Shown: piece after piece, positions 1 to 7,351 of the stretch
Layout: every line of letters begins with the position of its first letter
Numbering within the stretch: the first letter of the stretch is position 1
DNA from: Pelosinus fermentans
GTDB lineage: Bacteria; Bacillota; Negativicutes; DSM-13327
Length of the DNA stretch: 31,222 bases
Assembly: GCA_002434245.1 (NCBI GenBank)
Contig: DJJR01000055.1
Coordinates: 1-31,222 of the forward strand
Direction of reading: 5' to 3'
Made by a program: the position numbers and the translations under genes
Notes under the pieces: generated by a model
The model's input: only the letters and a program-made list of their open reading frames with translations
The model's database searches: none
What the model was told of the DNA's origin: nothing

Positions 1-166
1 TATTACCGCTGGACTTAATTTGATAATCTTATTATAATTTGGAAATGTGACAAAATTATGACTGGTTAGTCATAATTTACATTTTATTTTGTTGCAACAG
101 TATGGATCAGTAATTTTTTTCTATTATGCCTTATTACTGCATATTCTTCATTGCTTTCAATCTGAC

Positions 167-194
167 ACCTCCTATGTGCAGTTAGCATATAATA
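167..194 (+). promoter_or_regulatory. Possible sigma-K-like (mother-cell) promoter
   Basis: An AC dinucleotide at 167-168 is followed after 17 bases by CATATAATA (186-194). This fits the sigma-K style pattern AC-N16/17-CATANNNTA known from Bacillus. It lies about 40 bases upstream of the start of the small YjcZ-like gene, a family linked with sporulation, so position and gene type agree. AT-rich DNA gives such matches by chance, so this is only a candidate. Confidence 0.35.
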
Positions 195-232
195 TAATAA
201 TCAACAACATGATCATAATGGGAGGAATCGTC

Positions 233-337
233 ATGGGCTTTGGATTCAATGGAAATAATAATGGCTGGGGCGGCAGCTGGTTTATCATCATCATCATCAT
301 CCTTTTGTTGTTTTGGTGCTCATCTGATAATTGGTAA
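233..337 (+). CDS. YjcZ-like small hydrophobic protein (34 aa)
   Basis: A 34-residue protein starting MGFGFNGNNNGWGG, then a run of Ile/Leu (about residues 17-26) able to form one short membrane segment, then a polar tail CSSDNW. The Gly/Asn/Trp-rich head followed by one Ile/Leu-rich helix is the layout of the YjcZ family of small sporulation-associated proteins. The start at 233 is chosen because GGGAGGAA at 220-227 is a good ribosome-binding site; an upstream in-frame ATG at 89 has none and would add an unlikely sequence. A hairpin terminator follows at once, so the gene is monocistronic. Function is unknown beyond the family association; membership is judged from composition and layout only. 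Confidence 0.6.
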   Translation: MGFGFNGNNNGWGGSWFIIIIIILLLFWCSSDNW

Positions 338-374
338 CCCTTACTAAACCAATCTCGAATTACGTCTCTTGCAG

Positions 375-404
375 CCACGTTTCATCAAGACGTGGTTTAT
401 TTTC
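375..404 (+). terminator. Rho-independent terminator after the YjcZ-like gene
   Basis: CCACGT (375-380) and ACGTGG (390-395) form a six-pair stem with a nine-base loop, followed by TTTATTTTC. It sits about 40 bases after the stop of the small gene. Confidence 0.6.
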
Positions 405-410
405 CGCATA

Positions 411-455
411 AAAAAAGCACCCCTTAAGGACAATGCCATTAAGGATGCTTTTTTT
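411..455 (-). terminator. Terminator for the 103-aa gene, probably bidirectional
   Basis: AAAAAAGCA...CCTTAA on the left pairs with TTAAGG-ATGCTTTTTT on the right, giving a stem with A and T tracts on both sides. On the minus strand it lies just past the stop codon of the gene at 469-780. The symmetry would also stop readthrough from the plus strand. Confidence 0.6.
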
Positions 456-468
456 ATTATAGAGTCAT

Positions 469-780
469 TTAGCTGAGTCTAATCTGCATTTCAGAATAAT
501 CGTCAAATTGATCGACAAGACCCTCAAGGGCTTTTTCAATATTTGCAAGATTTATGGTTGACGGGTTCTTTGGATTGCCCAGATGAATATCGAATCCAAA
601 TACCTGCTTATTATCAGCATGATAGACTTTATTATTATTGATATTAATATTAGATATTACTTTATTTTGAAACAATCTGTGAGCTATTTCTTTAAATAAT
701 TCCATATTGGTATTAACAGGATCTTTCGTGACAAGTTCAATCGTGAATATTTTGTATGTTTCATCACATGCGGTACACAT
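469..780 (-). CDS. Hypothetical protein (103 aa)
   Basis: I do not recognise this protein. It is 103 residues long, starts MCTACDETYK with a CxxC pair at residues 2-5, has an alternating hydrophobic/polar middle and an acidic C-terminal helix (IEKALEGLVDQFDDYSEMQ). There is no signal peptide or membrane segment, so it is probably cytoplasmic. AAGGATG lies about 9 bases upstream of the ATG and is a usable ribosome-binding site. It is a single-gene unit closed by a terminator. The CxxC could bind metal or form a disulfide, but two cysteines alone are weak evidence. Confidence 0.6.
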   Translation of the reverse strand: MCTACDETYKIFTIELVTKDPVNTNMELFKEIAHRLFQNKVISNININNNKVYHADNKQVFGFDIHLGNPKNPSTINLANIEKALEGLVDQFDDYSEMQIRLS

Positions 781-1024
781 TTATTAACACATCCTTACAT
801 TCTTTCTTGTATACTTCGCTAAAATACTACATGAATCCTTTAATATTTCTATCCATTTCAACAATATGAAACATGCTGCTGGGTTCTAAAAAGAATAAAA
901 CCTTTTGAATCGCGAAGACGCAAAGAATATGAAGAGCACAAATGAATCACTCTTATGTCTCAGGAATCATATTATGTATAAGATACATTTCCATGCTACT
1001 CATGTAAGGCAGGAGGCGATACTT

Positions 1025-1387
1025 ATGGATTATCGGGATTGGAAAGACCCTGAAATTGAAGATTGGGAAGAAGACCCTGAATCTCGGGCAAAAACGTATC
1101 ATTCAACTATTGGAGCTGGGTTTGGTATAGGCTGCAATCCTCGTTATACTTGTTCCCCCAGACTTTGCTGGCCACGGCAAAGCTGCTGGCCGGGACAAGG
1201 CTGTTGGCCACGGCAAGGCTGCTGGCCACGGCAAGGCTGCTGGCCGCGACAAGGCTGCTGGCCACGACAAGGCTGCTGGCCACGAGAAGGCTGCTGGCCG
1301 CGAGAAAGCTGCTGGCCGCGAGAAGACTGCTGGCCGCGACAAGGCTGCTGGCCGCGACAAGGCTGCTGGCCACGAGAAGGCTGTTAG
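1025..1387 (+). CDS. Cys-Trp-Pro-Arg hexapeptide repeat protein (120 aa)
   Basis: The start at 1025 is chosen because AGGAGG (1011-1016) lies 8 bases upstream; an in-frame ATG at 905 has no such site. Residues 1-30 are acidic and charged (MDYRDWKDPEIEDWEEDPES), residues 31-47 are a Gly/Cys/Pro-rich linker, and residues 48-120 are twelve tandem hexapeptides of consensus CWPRQG plus a final Cys. Variants are Gln to Glu at position 5 and Gly to Ser or Asp at position 6; one repeat has Gly for Arg at position 4. Pro and Arg codons vary mainly at third positions, which supports this reading frame. No known family is recognised. The regular Cys spacing suggests cross-linking by disulfides, as in some spore-coat proteins, or metal binding; both are guesses. 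A terminator follows. Confidence 0.6.
   Translation: MDYRDWKDPEIEDWEEDPESRAKTYHSTIGAGFGIGCNPRYTCSPRLCWPRQSCWPGQGCWPRQGCWPRQGCWPRQGCWPRQGCWPREGCWPRESCWPREDCWPRQGCWPRQGCWPREGC
1166..1384 (+). repeat. Tandem 18-bp repeat, 12 copies
   Basis: Twelve adjacent copies of an 18-bp unit, consensus TGCTGGCCACGGCAAGGC with CCA/CCG, CGG/CGA and CAA/GAA variants, plus a terminal Cys codon. The unit encodes CWPRQG in the frame of the surrounding gene. There are no spacers, so it is not a CRISPR array. Copy number may vary between strains through slippage. Confidence 0.9.
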
Positions 1388-1405
1388 CAGCATTAATGAC
1401 ACACT

Positions 1406-1454
1406 AACAAGAGCTAGGAAATTCGTAACTTACGAATCCCTGGCTCTTGTTTTG
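1406..1454 (+). terminator. Terminator after the repeat-protein gene
   Basis: AACAAGAGC (1406-1414) pairs with GCTCTTGTT (1443-1451), and inside it ATTCGTAA faces TTACGAAT, giving a long hairpin followed by TTGTC. It may also serve the convergent minus-strand asparagine synthetase gene. Confidence 0.7.
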
Positions 1455-1522
1455 TCATGATCAAACTTTACAATGCTAACTTAGCTGAATCTGTGTCCTT
1501 ATGTTTTGCCACTGTCAGTATG

Positions 1523-3367
1523 TTATACCAGCTGCACTTTGTATTCTCTCAGCCAAGTATCTACTTGAATCAGATAAGCAAATAACTGGACGTTGGTCAT
1601 AAGCTGCCCAAACCAAGGTATATTTGATATTTCCGCATTAGGCTGAGCCATTGCACGAACTTTATCCACATCCACAATCCCTCGCAACGGCGAAGAAGTA
1701 TCATCTAAAATCTGTAGGACCCATTGACGCACAGCATTCAAATAAGAAGGATTATGCGTTTTTGGATAAGGGCTCTTACGTCTCCATAAAACATCTTCAG
1801 GTAAAATACCTACCAATGCCTGCCTTAAAAGACCTTTTTCTCTGTCATGGAAATTTTTCATATGCCATGGAACGTTCCATACATATTCAACGAGTCTATG
1901 ATCGCAATATGGAACCCGGACTTCCAAACCCGAGGCCATGCTCATACGATCTTTACGATCAAGTAATGTAGGCATCCAACGTGTTAGACTTAGGTAAAAT
2001 ATTTCTCGCATACGCGCATCTTTTGCATCCTCACCAGGCAATCGGGGCACTTCAGCTAATGCTTCATGATAGCGTTCCTGTAAATAATCATGAGCCCTTG
2101 TTACTGATTTCATTTCAGGAGACAGCCACTGCATACGCACATCTAAATTTGGCGACCATGGAAAACAGGAGGCATTAATCATATCTTCCCGATAAAACCA
2201 AGGATAGCCGCCAAATACTTCATCGGCACATTCGCCAGATAAGGCAACCGTAGCACCTTTTTTTATTTCACGGCAAAATAGGTATAAAGAAGTATCTACA
2301 TCAGCCATACCCGGTAAATCCCTTGAAATCGTAGCCTGGAGCAGACTCCCTGCTAATTCAGGTGTATCCAATATAATATTATGATGACGAGTATCAAAGA
2401 ATTCAGAAACACGCTGCACCCAAGGAGCATCCGCATTAGGCTGGAAACTGTTCGCTTTAAAATACTGGGCATTATCGAGATAGTCAACAGAATAGGTATG
2501 AATATCCCCTAGTCCTTTCTGGCGATATGTATTGCATGCCAGCGCTGTTAATGCACTAGAATCAAGTCCACCTGACAGTAAGGTACAAACGGGAACATCA
2601 GCAACTAATTGACGTTTTACGATATCTTGCATCAACTCTCGTACAGTGCCTGCAGTGGTATCAAAATCATCTGGATGAGCCATACTTTCCAGTGCCCAGT
2701 ATTGACAAAGATACATGCCCTTTTCGCTATACAGCATGCTGTGTCCGGGTCGCAGTTCTGCTATATTACGAAATACACCATGCCCTGGCGTTCGGGCAGG
2801 TCCGATAATAAGCACTTCTGCCAAGCCTTCGTTATCGATTTCAGGTTTAACCTCCGGATGGGCCAACAATGCCTTTAGCTCTGAACCAAAAATAAATTTA
2901 CTGTCTTGTCTCGTATAAAATAAAGGCTTGACACCGATACGATCGCGAGCAAGAAATAAAGTCTGCTCCGCTTCATCCCAGATACCAAAAGCAAAAATAC
3001 CGTTAAATTTTTCTACACAAGAAGGACCCCATTCTATATATGCCGTTAACAAGACTTCCGTATCACAATTGGTACGAAAGATATATCCTAGAGATTCTAA
3101 AGCTTGCCTTAATTCAGGCGTATTATACAATTCTCCATTATACGTTATTGCATAGCGTCGCTGCCCTCTATCTCGAATCATGGGCTGTGCTCCATTCTCT
3201 GGATCGACTACACTAAGACGCCGATGCCCAAATGCTGCATGTTTTGTTAAATACATACCTGATGCATCAGGTCCACGAGCTGCCAGCGTTTCCATCATGT
3301 TGGCCATAATATGGCCCTCATTTTCAAGGTTTCTTTCCCAATCTATCCATCCTACAATTCCACACAT
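1523..3367 (-). CDS. asnO: Asparagine synthetase, glutamine-hydrolysing (AsnO/AsnB type)
   Basis: This cytoplasmic enzyme makes asparagine from aspartate, glutamine and ATP. The 614-residue protein starts MCGIVGW, so Cys2 is the glutaminase nucleophile after removal of Met1. Class-II amidotransferase signatures follow: RGPDASG (31-37), YNGELYN (76-82) and CDTEVLL (101-107). The synthetase domain carries the pyrophosphate loop SGGLDSS (265-271). Length and opening match the Bacillus AsnO (YisO) type, which in B. subtilis is tied to sporulation; that gene name is by resemblance and asnB would be an acceptable alternative. AAAGGAG lies 9-10 bases upstream of the ATG. It stands alone, with the divergent cupin gene upstream. 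No broken motif is seen. Confidence 0.93.
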   Translation of the reverse strand: MCGIVGWIDWERNLENEGHIMANMMETLAARGPDASGMYLTKHAAFGHRRLSVVDPENGAQPMIRDRGQRRYAITYNGELYNTPELRQALESLGYIFRTNCDTEVLLTAYIEWGPSCVEKFNGIFAFGIWDEAEQTLFLARDRIGVKPLFYTRQDSKFIFGSELKALLAHPEVKPEIDNEGLAEVLIIGPARTPGHGVFRNIAELRPGHSMLYSEKGMYLCQYWALESMAHPDDFDTTAGTVRELMQDIVKRQLVADVPVCTLLSGGLDSSALTALACNTYRQKGLGDIHTYSVDYLDNAQYFKANSFQPNADAPWVQRVSEFFDTRHHNIILDTPELAGSLLQATISRDLPGMADVDTSLYLFCREIKKGATVALSGECADEVFGGYPWFYREDMINASCFPWSPNLDVRMQWLSPEMKSVTRAHDYLQERYHEALAEVPRLPGEDAKDARMREIFYLSLTRWMPTLLDRKDRMSMASGLEVRVPYCDHRLVEYVWNVPWHMKNFHDREKGLLRQALVGILPEDVLWRRKSPYPKTHNPSYLNAVRQWVLQILDDTSSPLRGIVDVDKVRAMAQPNAEISNIPWFGQLMTNVQLFAYLIQVDTWLREYKVQLV

Positions 3368-3470
3368 ACGTTATCCATCTCCTTTGAGAAAATAAAGCAC
3401 CTTCGCTATATGTCGACCACAAGATAATATATGAATTAAAATAGAAATATGACACGGAAAAAATAATAAT

Positions 3471-3513
3471 TGTGATAGTTATCACAGAAATAGGATAAAT
3501 TAACCTGTAGAAT
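3471..3513 (+). promoter_or_regulatory. CRP/FNR-type operator with -10 box (class II geometry)
   Basis: TGTGATAGTTATCACA (3471-3486) is an exact match to the CRP-family consensus TGTGA-N6-TCACA. A -10-like TAGAAT lies at 3508-3513, giving a predicted start at 3520. The operator centre (3478.5) is then at -41.5, the standard position for a class II CRP/FNR activator. It precedes the cupin gene. The operator match is directly visible; activation is inferred. Confidence 0.6.
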
Positions 3514-3551
3514 GAAGCTAAGAATAATAAATGAAGTGGAGGATACACATC

Positions 3552-3890
3552 ATGGAAAAGAAATTTATCAAAAATATCGAATTCAGCAAGGCATTAGAAA
3601 TGGTGGATCTAGTAGAATATCAAGCTGGCCGCGTCGTCAGCCTTACCTTGGTACAAAATGATACGCTAACCTTGACATTATTTGCCTTTGCAAAAGGCGA
3701 GGCGGTGAGCACTCATTCTGCACCTGGAGATGCTATGGTATACATTTTGGATGGCGAAGCCTCCATTACCGTTGGAGAAAACAAGTTCATTGCGACTAAA
3801 GGTCAAACTCTGGTCATGCCTTCTAATATTCCCCATGGCTTAGACGCTACAGAGAATTTTAAAATGATGCTTATTTTAGTAAAAGGATAA
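3552..3890 (+). CDS. Single-domain cupin protein (112 aa)
   Basis: A small cupin beta-barrel. The start at 3552 follows GTGGAGG (3536-3542) at 9 bases; the in-frame ATG at 3531 overlaps that site and is rejected. Cupin motif 1 is seen as GEAVSTHSAPGDAMVYILDG, and motif 2 as GQTLVMPSNIPHGLDA with the Pro-x-x-x-Pro-His typical of the fold. Motif 1 has one His where many metal cupins have HxH, so metal binding may be reduced or altered. Such stand-alone cupins are common in anaerobes and their substrates are mostly unknown. The upstream TGTGA-N6-TCACA site suggests control by a CRP/FNR-family sensor, so a redox or nitrosative-stress link is plausible but unproven. Confidence 0.85.
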   Translation: MEKKFIKNIEFSKALEMVDLVEYQAGRVVSLTLVQNDTLTLTLFAFAKGEAVSTHSAPGDAMVYILDGEASITVGENKFIATKGQTLVMPSNIPHGLDATENFKMMLILVKG

Positions 3891-3913
3891 ATAACTACTT
3901 CTTTGTATTCTTT

Positions 3914-3966
3914 TGTCATTGCGAACAGAGTGAAGCAATCTCCGGGCAAGCAGGGGATTGCTTCGC
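3914..3966. repeat. Intergenic inverted repeat (AGCAATC type)
   Basis: GAAGCAATCTCC and GGGGATTGCTTC form a hairpin within TGTCATTGCGAACAGAGTG...; short elements with the CATTGCGA / GAAGCAATC theme recur between genes in many bacterial genomes. It lies between the cupin and membrane-protein genes. Another degenerate stretch, CTGTGCTCTCGGTGGATCAC at about 3982-4001, follows. Nothing else is seen in 3891-4103 apart from the downstream gene's ribosome-binding site. Confidence 0.45.
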
Positions 3967-4103
3967 TATCGTGCATTTTTTTCTGTGCTCTCGGTGGATC
4001 ACTGTGCCCTCTGTGTTTAACGTTCTCATTGCCTTTTTATCATCAATTGATTACACTTGTAATAATAGAGGTCATACCCTCAGTCTTTTATAAGGAGATT
4101 CTT

Positions 4104-4799
4104 ATGTTGCCTGATCCTATTATTATTAAAAGCCGTCTTGAAGAATTGGATTTTGCTCGCGGTTTGGCAATACTACTCATGATACTCTTTCATCTTATTG
4201 TAGATCTAAAAGATTTGTATGATTATAATCTAGATTATCTAGGAGGATTTTGGTACTGGGAAGGAAAACTATCAGCTATCGTATTTATCTTCCTTTGCGG
4301 TTTGAGCAGTACCCTCAGCCGTAACAGTGTGCGTCACGGCATCCACATTTTTATCTGGGCGATCCTACTAACGTCTATTACCTATTTTCACAATCCGGAT
4401 TTTTATATTCGCTTTGGCATCCTGCATTTTCTTGGGATCAGTTTACTCTTGTCGCCTCTTATCGGTTCTTTGAAAATTAGATGGTTATTACTGTTAACTA
4501 TTGCTTCATTTATTATGGGCCTGGTTGTTACGGCAAGCTTCACAGCATCTCCATACCTTTTCCCTTTGGGTTTGCAGACTCGTACTTTTACATCGTTGGA
4601 TTATTATCCTCTATTCCCTTGGTATGGAATTTTTGTCATTGGAATTTTAATCGGCAAGTTATTTTATAAATCCAGACAGCCATATGTTTCTATACCTCTT
4701 CCCAAAGTAATTACTTGGCTGGGACGACATTCTTTAGCTGTCTATTTGCTTCATCAGCCAATACTATTGGCGATTTTATACCTACTACATAAAAAGTAA
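4104..4799 (+). CDS. DUF1624 / HGSNAT-like multi-pass membrane protein (231 aa)
   Basis: The start at 4104 follows TAAGGAG (4091-4097); the longer in-frame reading from 3903 runs through the intergenic repeat and is rejected. The N-terminus RLEELDFARGLAILLMILFH is the signature opening of the DUF1624 / heparan-alpha-glucosaminide acetyltransferase-like catalytic family: an E-x-x-D-x-x-R-G charge cluster going into membrane helix 1. Around six to seven hydrophobic segments follow, and the C-terminus has GRHSLAVYLLHQP, another family feature. These are integral membrane acyltransferase-like proteins; the substrate here is unknown. It is followed at once by a bidirectional terminator and has no functional partner nearby. 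Confidence 0.8.
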   Translation: MLPDPIIIKSRLEELDFARGLAILLMILFHLIVDLKDLYDYNLDYLGGFWYWEGKLSAIVFIFLCGLSSTLSRNSVRHGIHIFIWAILLTSITYFHNPDFYIRFGILHFLGISLLLSPLIGSLKIRWLLLLTIASFIMGLVVTASFTASPYLFPLGLQTRTFTSLDYYPLFPWYGIFVIGILIGKLFYKSRQPYVSIPLPKVITWLGRHSLAVYLLHQPILLAILYLLHKK

Positions 4800-4846
4800 G
4801 AGATGAAGATTTGCTTATCACGCAACTCTTCATCTCTCTTTTTTAT
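4799..4846. terminator. Bidirectional terminator
   Basis: AGAGATGAAGA (4799-4809) pairs with TCTTCATCTCT (4827-4837), an 11-pair stem followed by CTTTTTTATTT. It lies between the convergent membrane-protein and zinc-binding-protein genes. Its T tract overlaps the stop of the latter, so it mainly serves the plus strand. Confidence 0.8.
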
Positions 4847-5814
4847 TTAAGTGCTTTTTGTAAGTTTACTAGATTTTCACCCATGATAGTCAAATAGTTC
4901 TTGCCATCTTTCATTTCTTGCTCCGTTAGGCTTTCAATCGGATTCAACACGAGTAATTCCGCCCCTGTTTCCTTTGCAAGAGTCTGCGCTAATTTAGGGC
5001 TCGTTACGGTTTCAAAGAATATATATTTCACTTTATGTTCACGACAAAACTCAGTGATCTTTGCCATTCGATCTGGTGTAGGTTCTGCATCAGGAGAAAG
5101 CCCCATAATACCTAACTGTTCAAATCCATAGCGATTTGCCAAATAACCAAAAGCTCTATGGCTCGTAACAATTTCTTTACGGGTAATTCCAGCTAAAGTC
5201 TTTTTGTATTGCTCATCAAGTTCAGCTAACTTTTTATTGTATGTTTTTGCATTTTGCTTGTAGTAGTCAGCATTTTTTTCATCAACGGCAGCCAATGCTT
5301 GCTCGATCGTTTTAATCTCTTGCTGAGCTGCTATTGGATCCAGCCATGCATGAGGATCAAATTTATGCTCATCATGAGAATCTCCATGCTCATGACCGTG
5401 TTCTTCCTCTTCCTCCTCTTCTTCTGCATGTTTTGCTTCCAGCTTCTTAACATCTTTACTTACTTCTACAGGAAGAGCATCACCTAATACATCTTTATGT
5501 AGTAATTTTTCAACTGGCTCAAAATCGGCTCCATGATAAGCGAAAATTTTTGCACTCTTAATTTGAATGATGTCTTTCGCTGTTGGTTCCCAGTCATGTG
5601 GTTCTGCCCCTGGAGGTATCAGCATAACCACATCTACCTTATCGCCGCCTACCTGTTTTACAAATTCATACACAGGATACATAGTAGTAACCACTTTTAT
5701 TTTCTTAACTTCTGGCTCTGCTGGCTTTGCAGCATTACTACCACATCCCACTACTAAAAGTAAAACCAAAAGACACATGCTAACATTTACGAATCTTCTC
5801 CAATTCTTTGTCAT
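4843..5814 (-). CDS. znuA: Zinc/manganese ABC transporter substrate-binding lipoprotein (ZnuA-like)
   Basis: A 323-residue cluster A-I metal-binding lipoprotein that captures a metal, probably zinc, outside the inner membrane for an ABC importer. A lipoprotein signal ends at the lipobox VVGC with Cys24 as the lipidated residue. Metal-site candidates are His73 (PPGAEPHDWEPT), His155 (FDPHAWLDP) and His219 (TSHRAFGYLANRYG). An acidic, His-rich loop at about 129-150 (HAEEEEEEEEHGHEHG) is the zinc-chaperone loop typical of ZnuA rather than manganese-binding relatives. No permease or ATPase partner lies beside it, so it is an orphan here and must use an importer encoded elsewhere. A 22-base inverted repeat upstream may be an operator. 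Confidence 0.9.
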   Translation of the reverse strand: MTKNWRRFVNVSMCLLVLLLVVGCGSNAAKPAEPEVKKIKVVTTMYPVYEFVKQVGGDKVDVVMLIPPGAEPHDWEPTAKDIIQIKSAKIFAYHGADFEPVEKLLHKDVLGDALPVEVSKDVKKLEAKHAEEEEEEEEHGHEHGDSHDEHKFDPHAWLDPIAAQQEIKTIEQALAAVDEKNADYYKQNAKTYNKKLAELDEQYKKTLAGITRKEIVTSHRAFGYLANRYGFEQLGIMGLSPDAEPTPDRMAKITEFCREHKVKYIFFETVTSPKLAQTLAKETGAELLVLNPIESLTEQEMKDGKNYLTIMGENLVNLQKALK

Positions 5815-5906
5815 CTACGACTCCCCTTAATAGTAATATTCTTATCTAATAAATAGTACCATATAATAACATCCTTGTCTATCTTTGTTAAGTATTATTT
5901 ATTTTC

Positions 5907-5928
5907 TTATGCTTCATAGAAAGCATAA
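5907..5928. promoter_or_regulatory. Inverted repeat in the znuA / amidohydrolase intergenic region
   Basis: TTATGCTT (5907-5914), six bases, AAGCATAA (5921-5928): a perfect 8-bp inverted repeat about 95 bases upstream of znuA. It could be an operator or a weak hairpin; it does not match the common Firmicute Zur consensus by eye. Confidence 0.35.
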
Positions 5929-5975
5929 TCTATTTTTCATCTTTTATTTTACGCTTCACAAGTATATAATAATAG

Positions 5976-5990
5976 ATAATGTAACATTAT
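5976..5990. promoter_or_regulatory. Perfect 7-1-7 palindrome upstream of the amidohydrolase
   Basis: ATAATGT-A-ACATTAT is a perfect 15-base palindrome about 50 bases upstream of the TTG start at 6039, a normal operator position. The 7-1-7 geometry recalls Fur/PerR-family boxes, but the sequence is not a clear match to any of them. Confidence 0.35.
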
Positions 5991-6038
5991 ATCTTTTCAT
6001 TACAGATATTTGTATCCTACGAACAGGAGGATTTTATT

Positions 6039-7226
6039 TTGCAAATTATTAAAGATCTTATTGAAAAACATTATGATTCTATTGTTTCCTTACGGCGTCA
6101 TTTTCACACATATCCTGAACTCAGCGCTCTGGAATATAATACACAACAAAGGATTCTGGAGGAATTATCAGCCTTAGGACTTGCGCCGCGCAAAATCGCA
6201 GGAACAGGAGTAATTGCTAAGCTGCAAGGGGCTCTTCCTGGAAAGACCATTGCAATCCGGGCTGATATTGATGCACTAGAGCTGCAGGATGAGTGCGGCA
6301 AGCCCTACCAATCGCAAAACTCAGGAGTATGTCATGCTTGCGGTCACGATGGTCATACGGCCATGCTGATTGGAGCAGCCAAGACATTAGTAGAATTAAA
6401 AGATCATTTAGCTGGCACAATCATTTTCTTATTTCAGCCTAGTGAAGAATGTTTTCCCGGGGGCGCAGCTCCCATGGTGGAAGAAGGTGCTCTTGCAGAT
6501 GTTGATGCTATTATTGGAATTCATCTTTGGCAAAGTCTTTCTGCCGGAACCAGCGGCATTAGCTATAACCGCATGATGGCTTCTCCTGATTCCTTTACCA
6601 TTACGATAAAAGGCAGAGGCGGCCATGGGTCGATGCCCCATCAAACGGTAGATGCTCTCTTAGTCGGCTCACAAGTCGTAACGGCATTACATACCATTAT
6701 AAGCCGCAATATTGACCCCTTGGAGCAAGCAGTCTTATCCATCGGTTCCTTTAAGTCAGGCGATACCTTTAACATCATTCCTGATACAGCTACTCTGATT
6801 GGCACCGTACGTTCCTTTACTATGGAAATCAAGAAAATCGTTTTTGACCGTATGGAGCAAATTGTCAGCGGCATCTGCCTAGCTGCAGGTGCTACCTTCC
6901 AGATTGAGAAAAACCTGGGCTTTCCCCCTGTCATCAATAATCCTCAAATTGCAGAAGTATTTGCAAATGCCAGCGTCGAGACCCTTGGCGCAGAAAATAC
7001 CTTAACTATCGATCCTGTAATGGGCGGCGAAGATTTCTCCGTTTATCTGGAGAAGGTTCCTGGAGCCTTTATCTTTATTGGTACAGGTAATAAAGATAAA
7101 GGTATTATCTATCCGCAGCATCATCCTAAATTTGATATCGATGAGAAGGCATTGGCTTATGGAACAGAGATAATGGTACGTACTGCCATGAAACTGTCTT
7201 CCTCCAATGAAAATTTTAAAAGATAA
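6039..7226 (+). CDS. M20 family metallo-amidohydrolase
   Basis: A 395-residue cytoplasmic enzyme of the M20D peptidase/amidohydrolase group (HipO, N-acetyl-amino-acid deacetylase and IAA-amino-acid hydrolase relatives), which removes acyl groups from N-acylated amino acids or similar amides. The start codon is TTG at 6039 with AGGAGG at 6025-6030, 8 bases upstream. Motifs: IRADIDAL (73-80), HACGHDGHTA (99-108) with Cys101 and His103 as metal ligands, PSEE (134-137) with the catalytic glutamate, IHLW (161-164), and a late HHPKFD motif with a metal-ligand histidine. The length is normal. It appears monocistronic, ends in a palindromic repeat, and has no neighbour that names its substrate. Confidence 0.92.
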   Translation: MQIIKDLIEKHYDSIVSLRRHFHTYPELSALEYNTQQRILEELSALGLAPRKIAGTGVIAKLQGALPGKTIAIRADIDALELQDECGKPYQSQNSGVCHACGHDGHTAMLIGAAKTLVELKDHLAGTIIFLFQPSEECFPGGAAPMVEEGALADVDAIIGIHLWQSLSAGTSGISYNRMMASPDSFTITIKGRGGHGSMPHQTVDALLVGSQVVTALHTIISRNIDPLEQAVLSIGSFKSGDTFNIIPDTATLIGTVRSFTMEIKKIVFDRMEQIVSGICLAAGATFQIEKNLGFPPVINNPQIAEVFANASVETLGAENTLTIDPVMGGEDFSVYLEKVPGAFIFIGTGNKDKGIIYPQHHPKFDIDEKALAYGTEIMVRTAMKLSSSNENFKR

Positions 7227-7232
7227 AAAATG

Positions 7233-7307
7233 AACCGCAGAGGCGCAGAGAACACACCAGAGAGTATATCAATACTTTTTCTCTGTGTTCTCTGCGCCTC
7301 TGCGGTT
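7233..7307. repeat. Dispersed palindrome (CTCTGCGCCTCTGCGG type), probable bidirectional terminator
   Basis: A perfect 23-bp inverted repeat: arm 7233-7255 (AACCGCAGAGGCGCAGAG..) and arm 7285-7307, with a 29-base middle. A T tract follows on the minus strand, so it can end both the amidohydrolase transcript and the long minus-strand unit that stops at 7352. The CTCTGCG(C/T)CTCTGCGG theme is a widespread intergenic repeat in many bacterial genomes. Confidence 0.75.
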
Positions 7308-7351
7308 TTAAAGAAGTCTCCCTACTATTATTATTCACGCAGAAAAGAAAA

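Noticed and set aside
1166..1384. CRISPR-like array
   Set aside because: The units are directly adjacent with no spacers and encode a peptide repeat.
1103..1402. Long minus-strand and second plus-frame ORFs over the 18-bp repeat array (Ala/Ser/Leu- and Pro/Ala-rich)
   Set aside because: They arise because the repeat unit has no stop in those frames. They lack ribosome-binding sites, and repeat-to-repeat changes are synonymous mainly in the CWPRQG frame.
3903..4103. N-terminal extension of the DUF1624-type protein
   Set aside because: It translates an intergenic inverted repeat; the family's normal N-terminus begins after the ATG at 4104 with its own ribosome-binding site.
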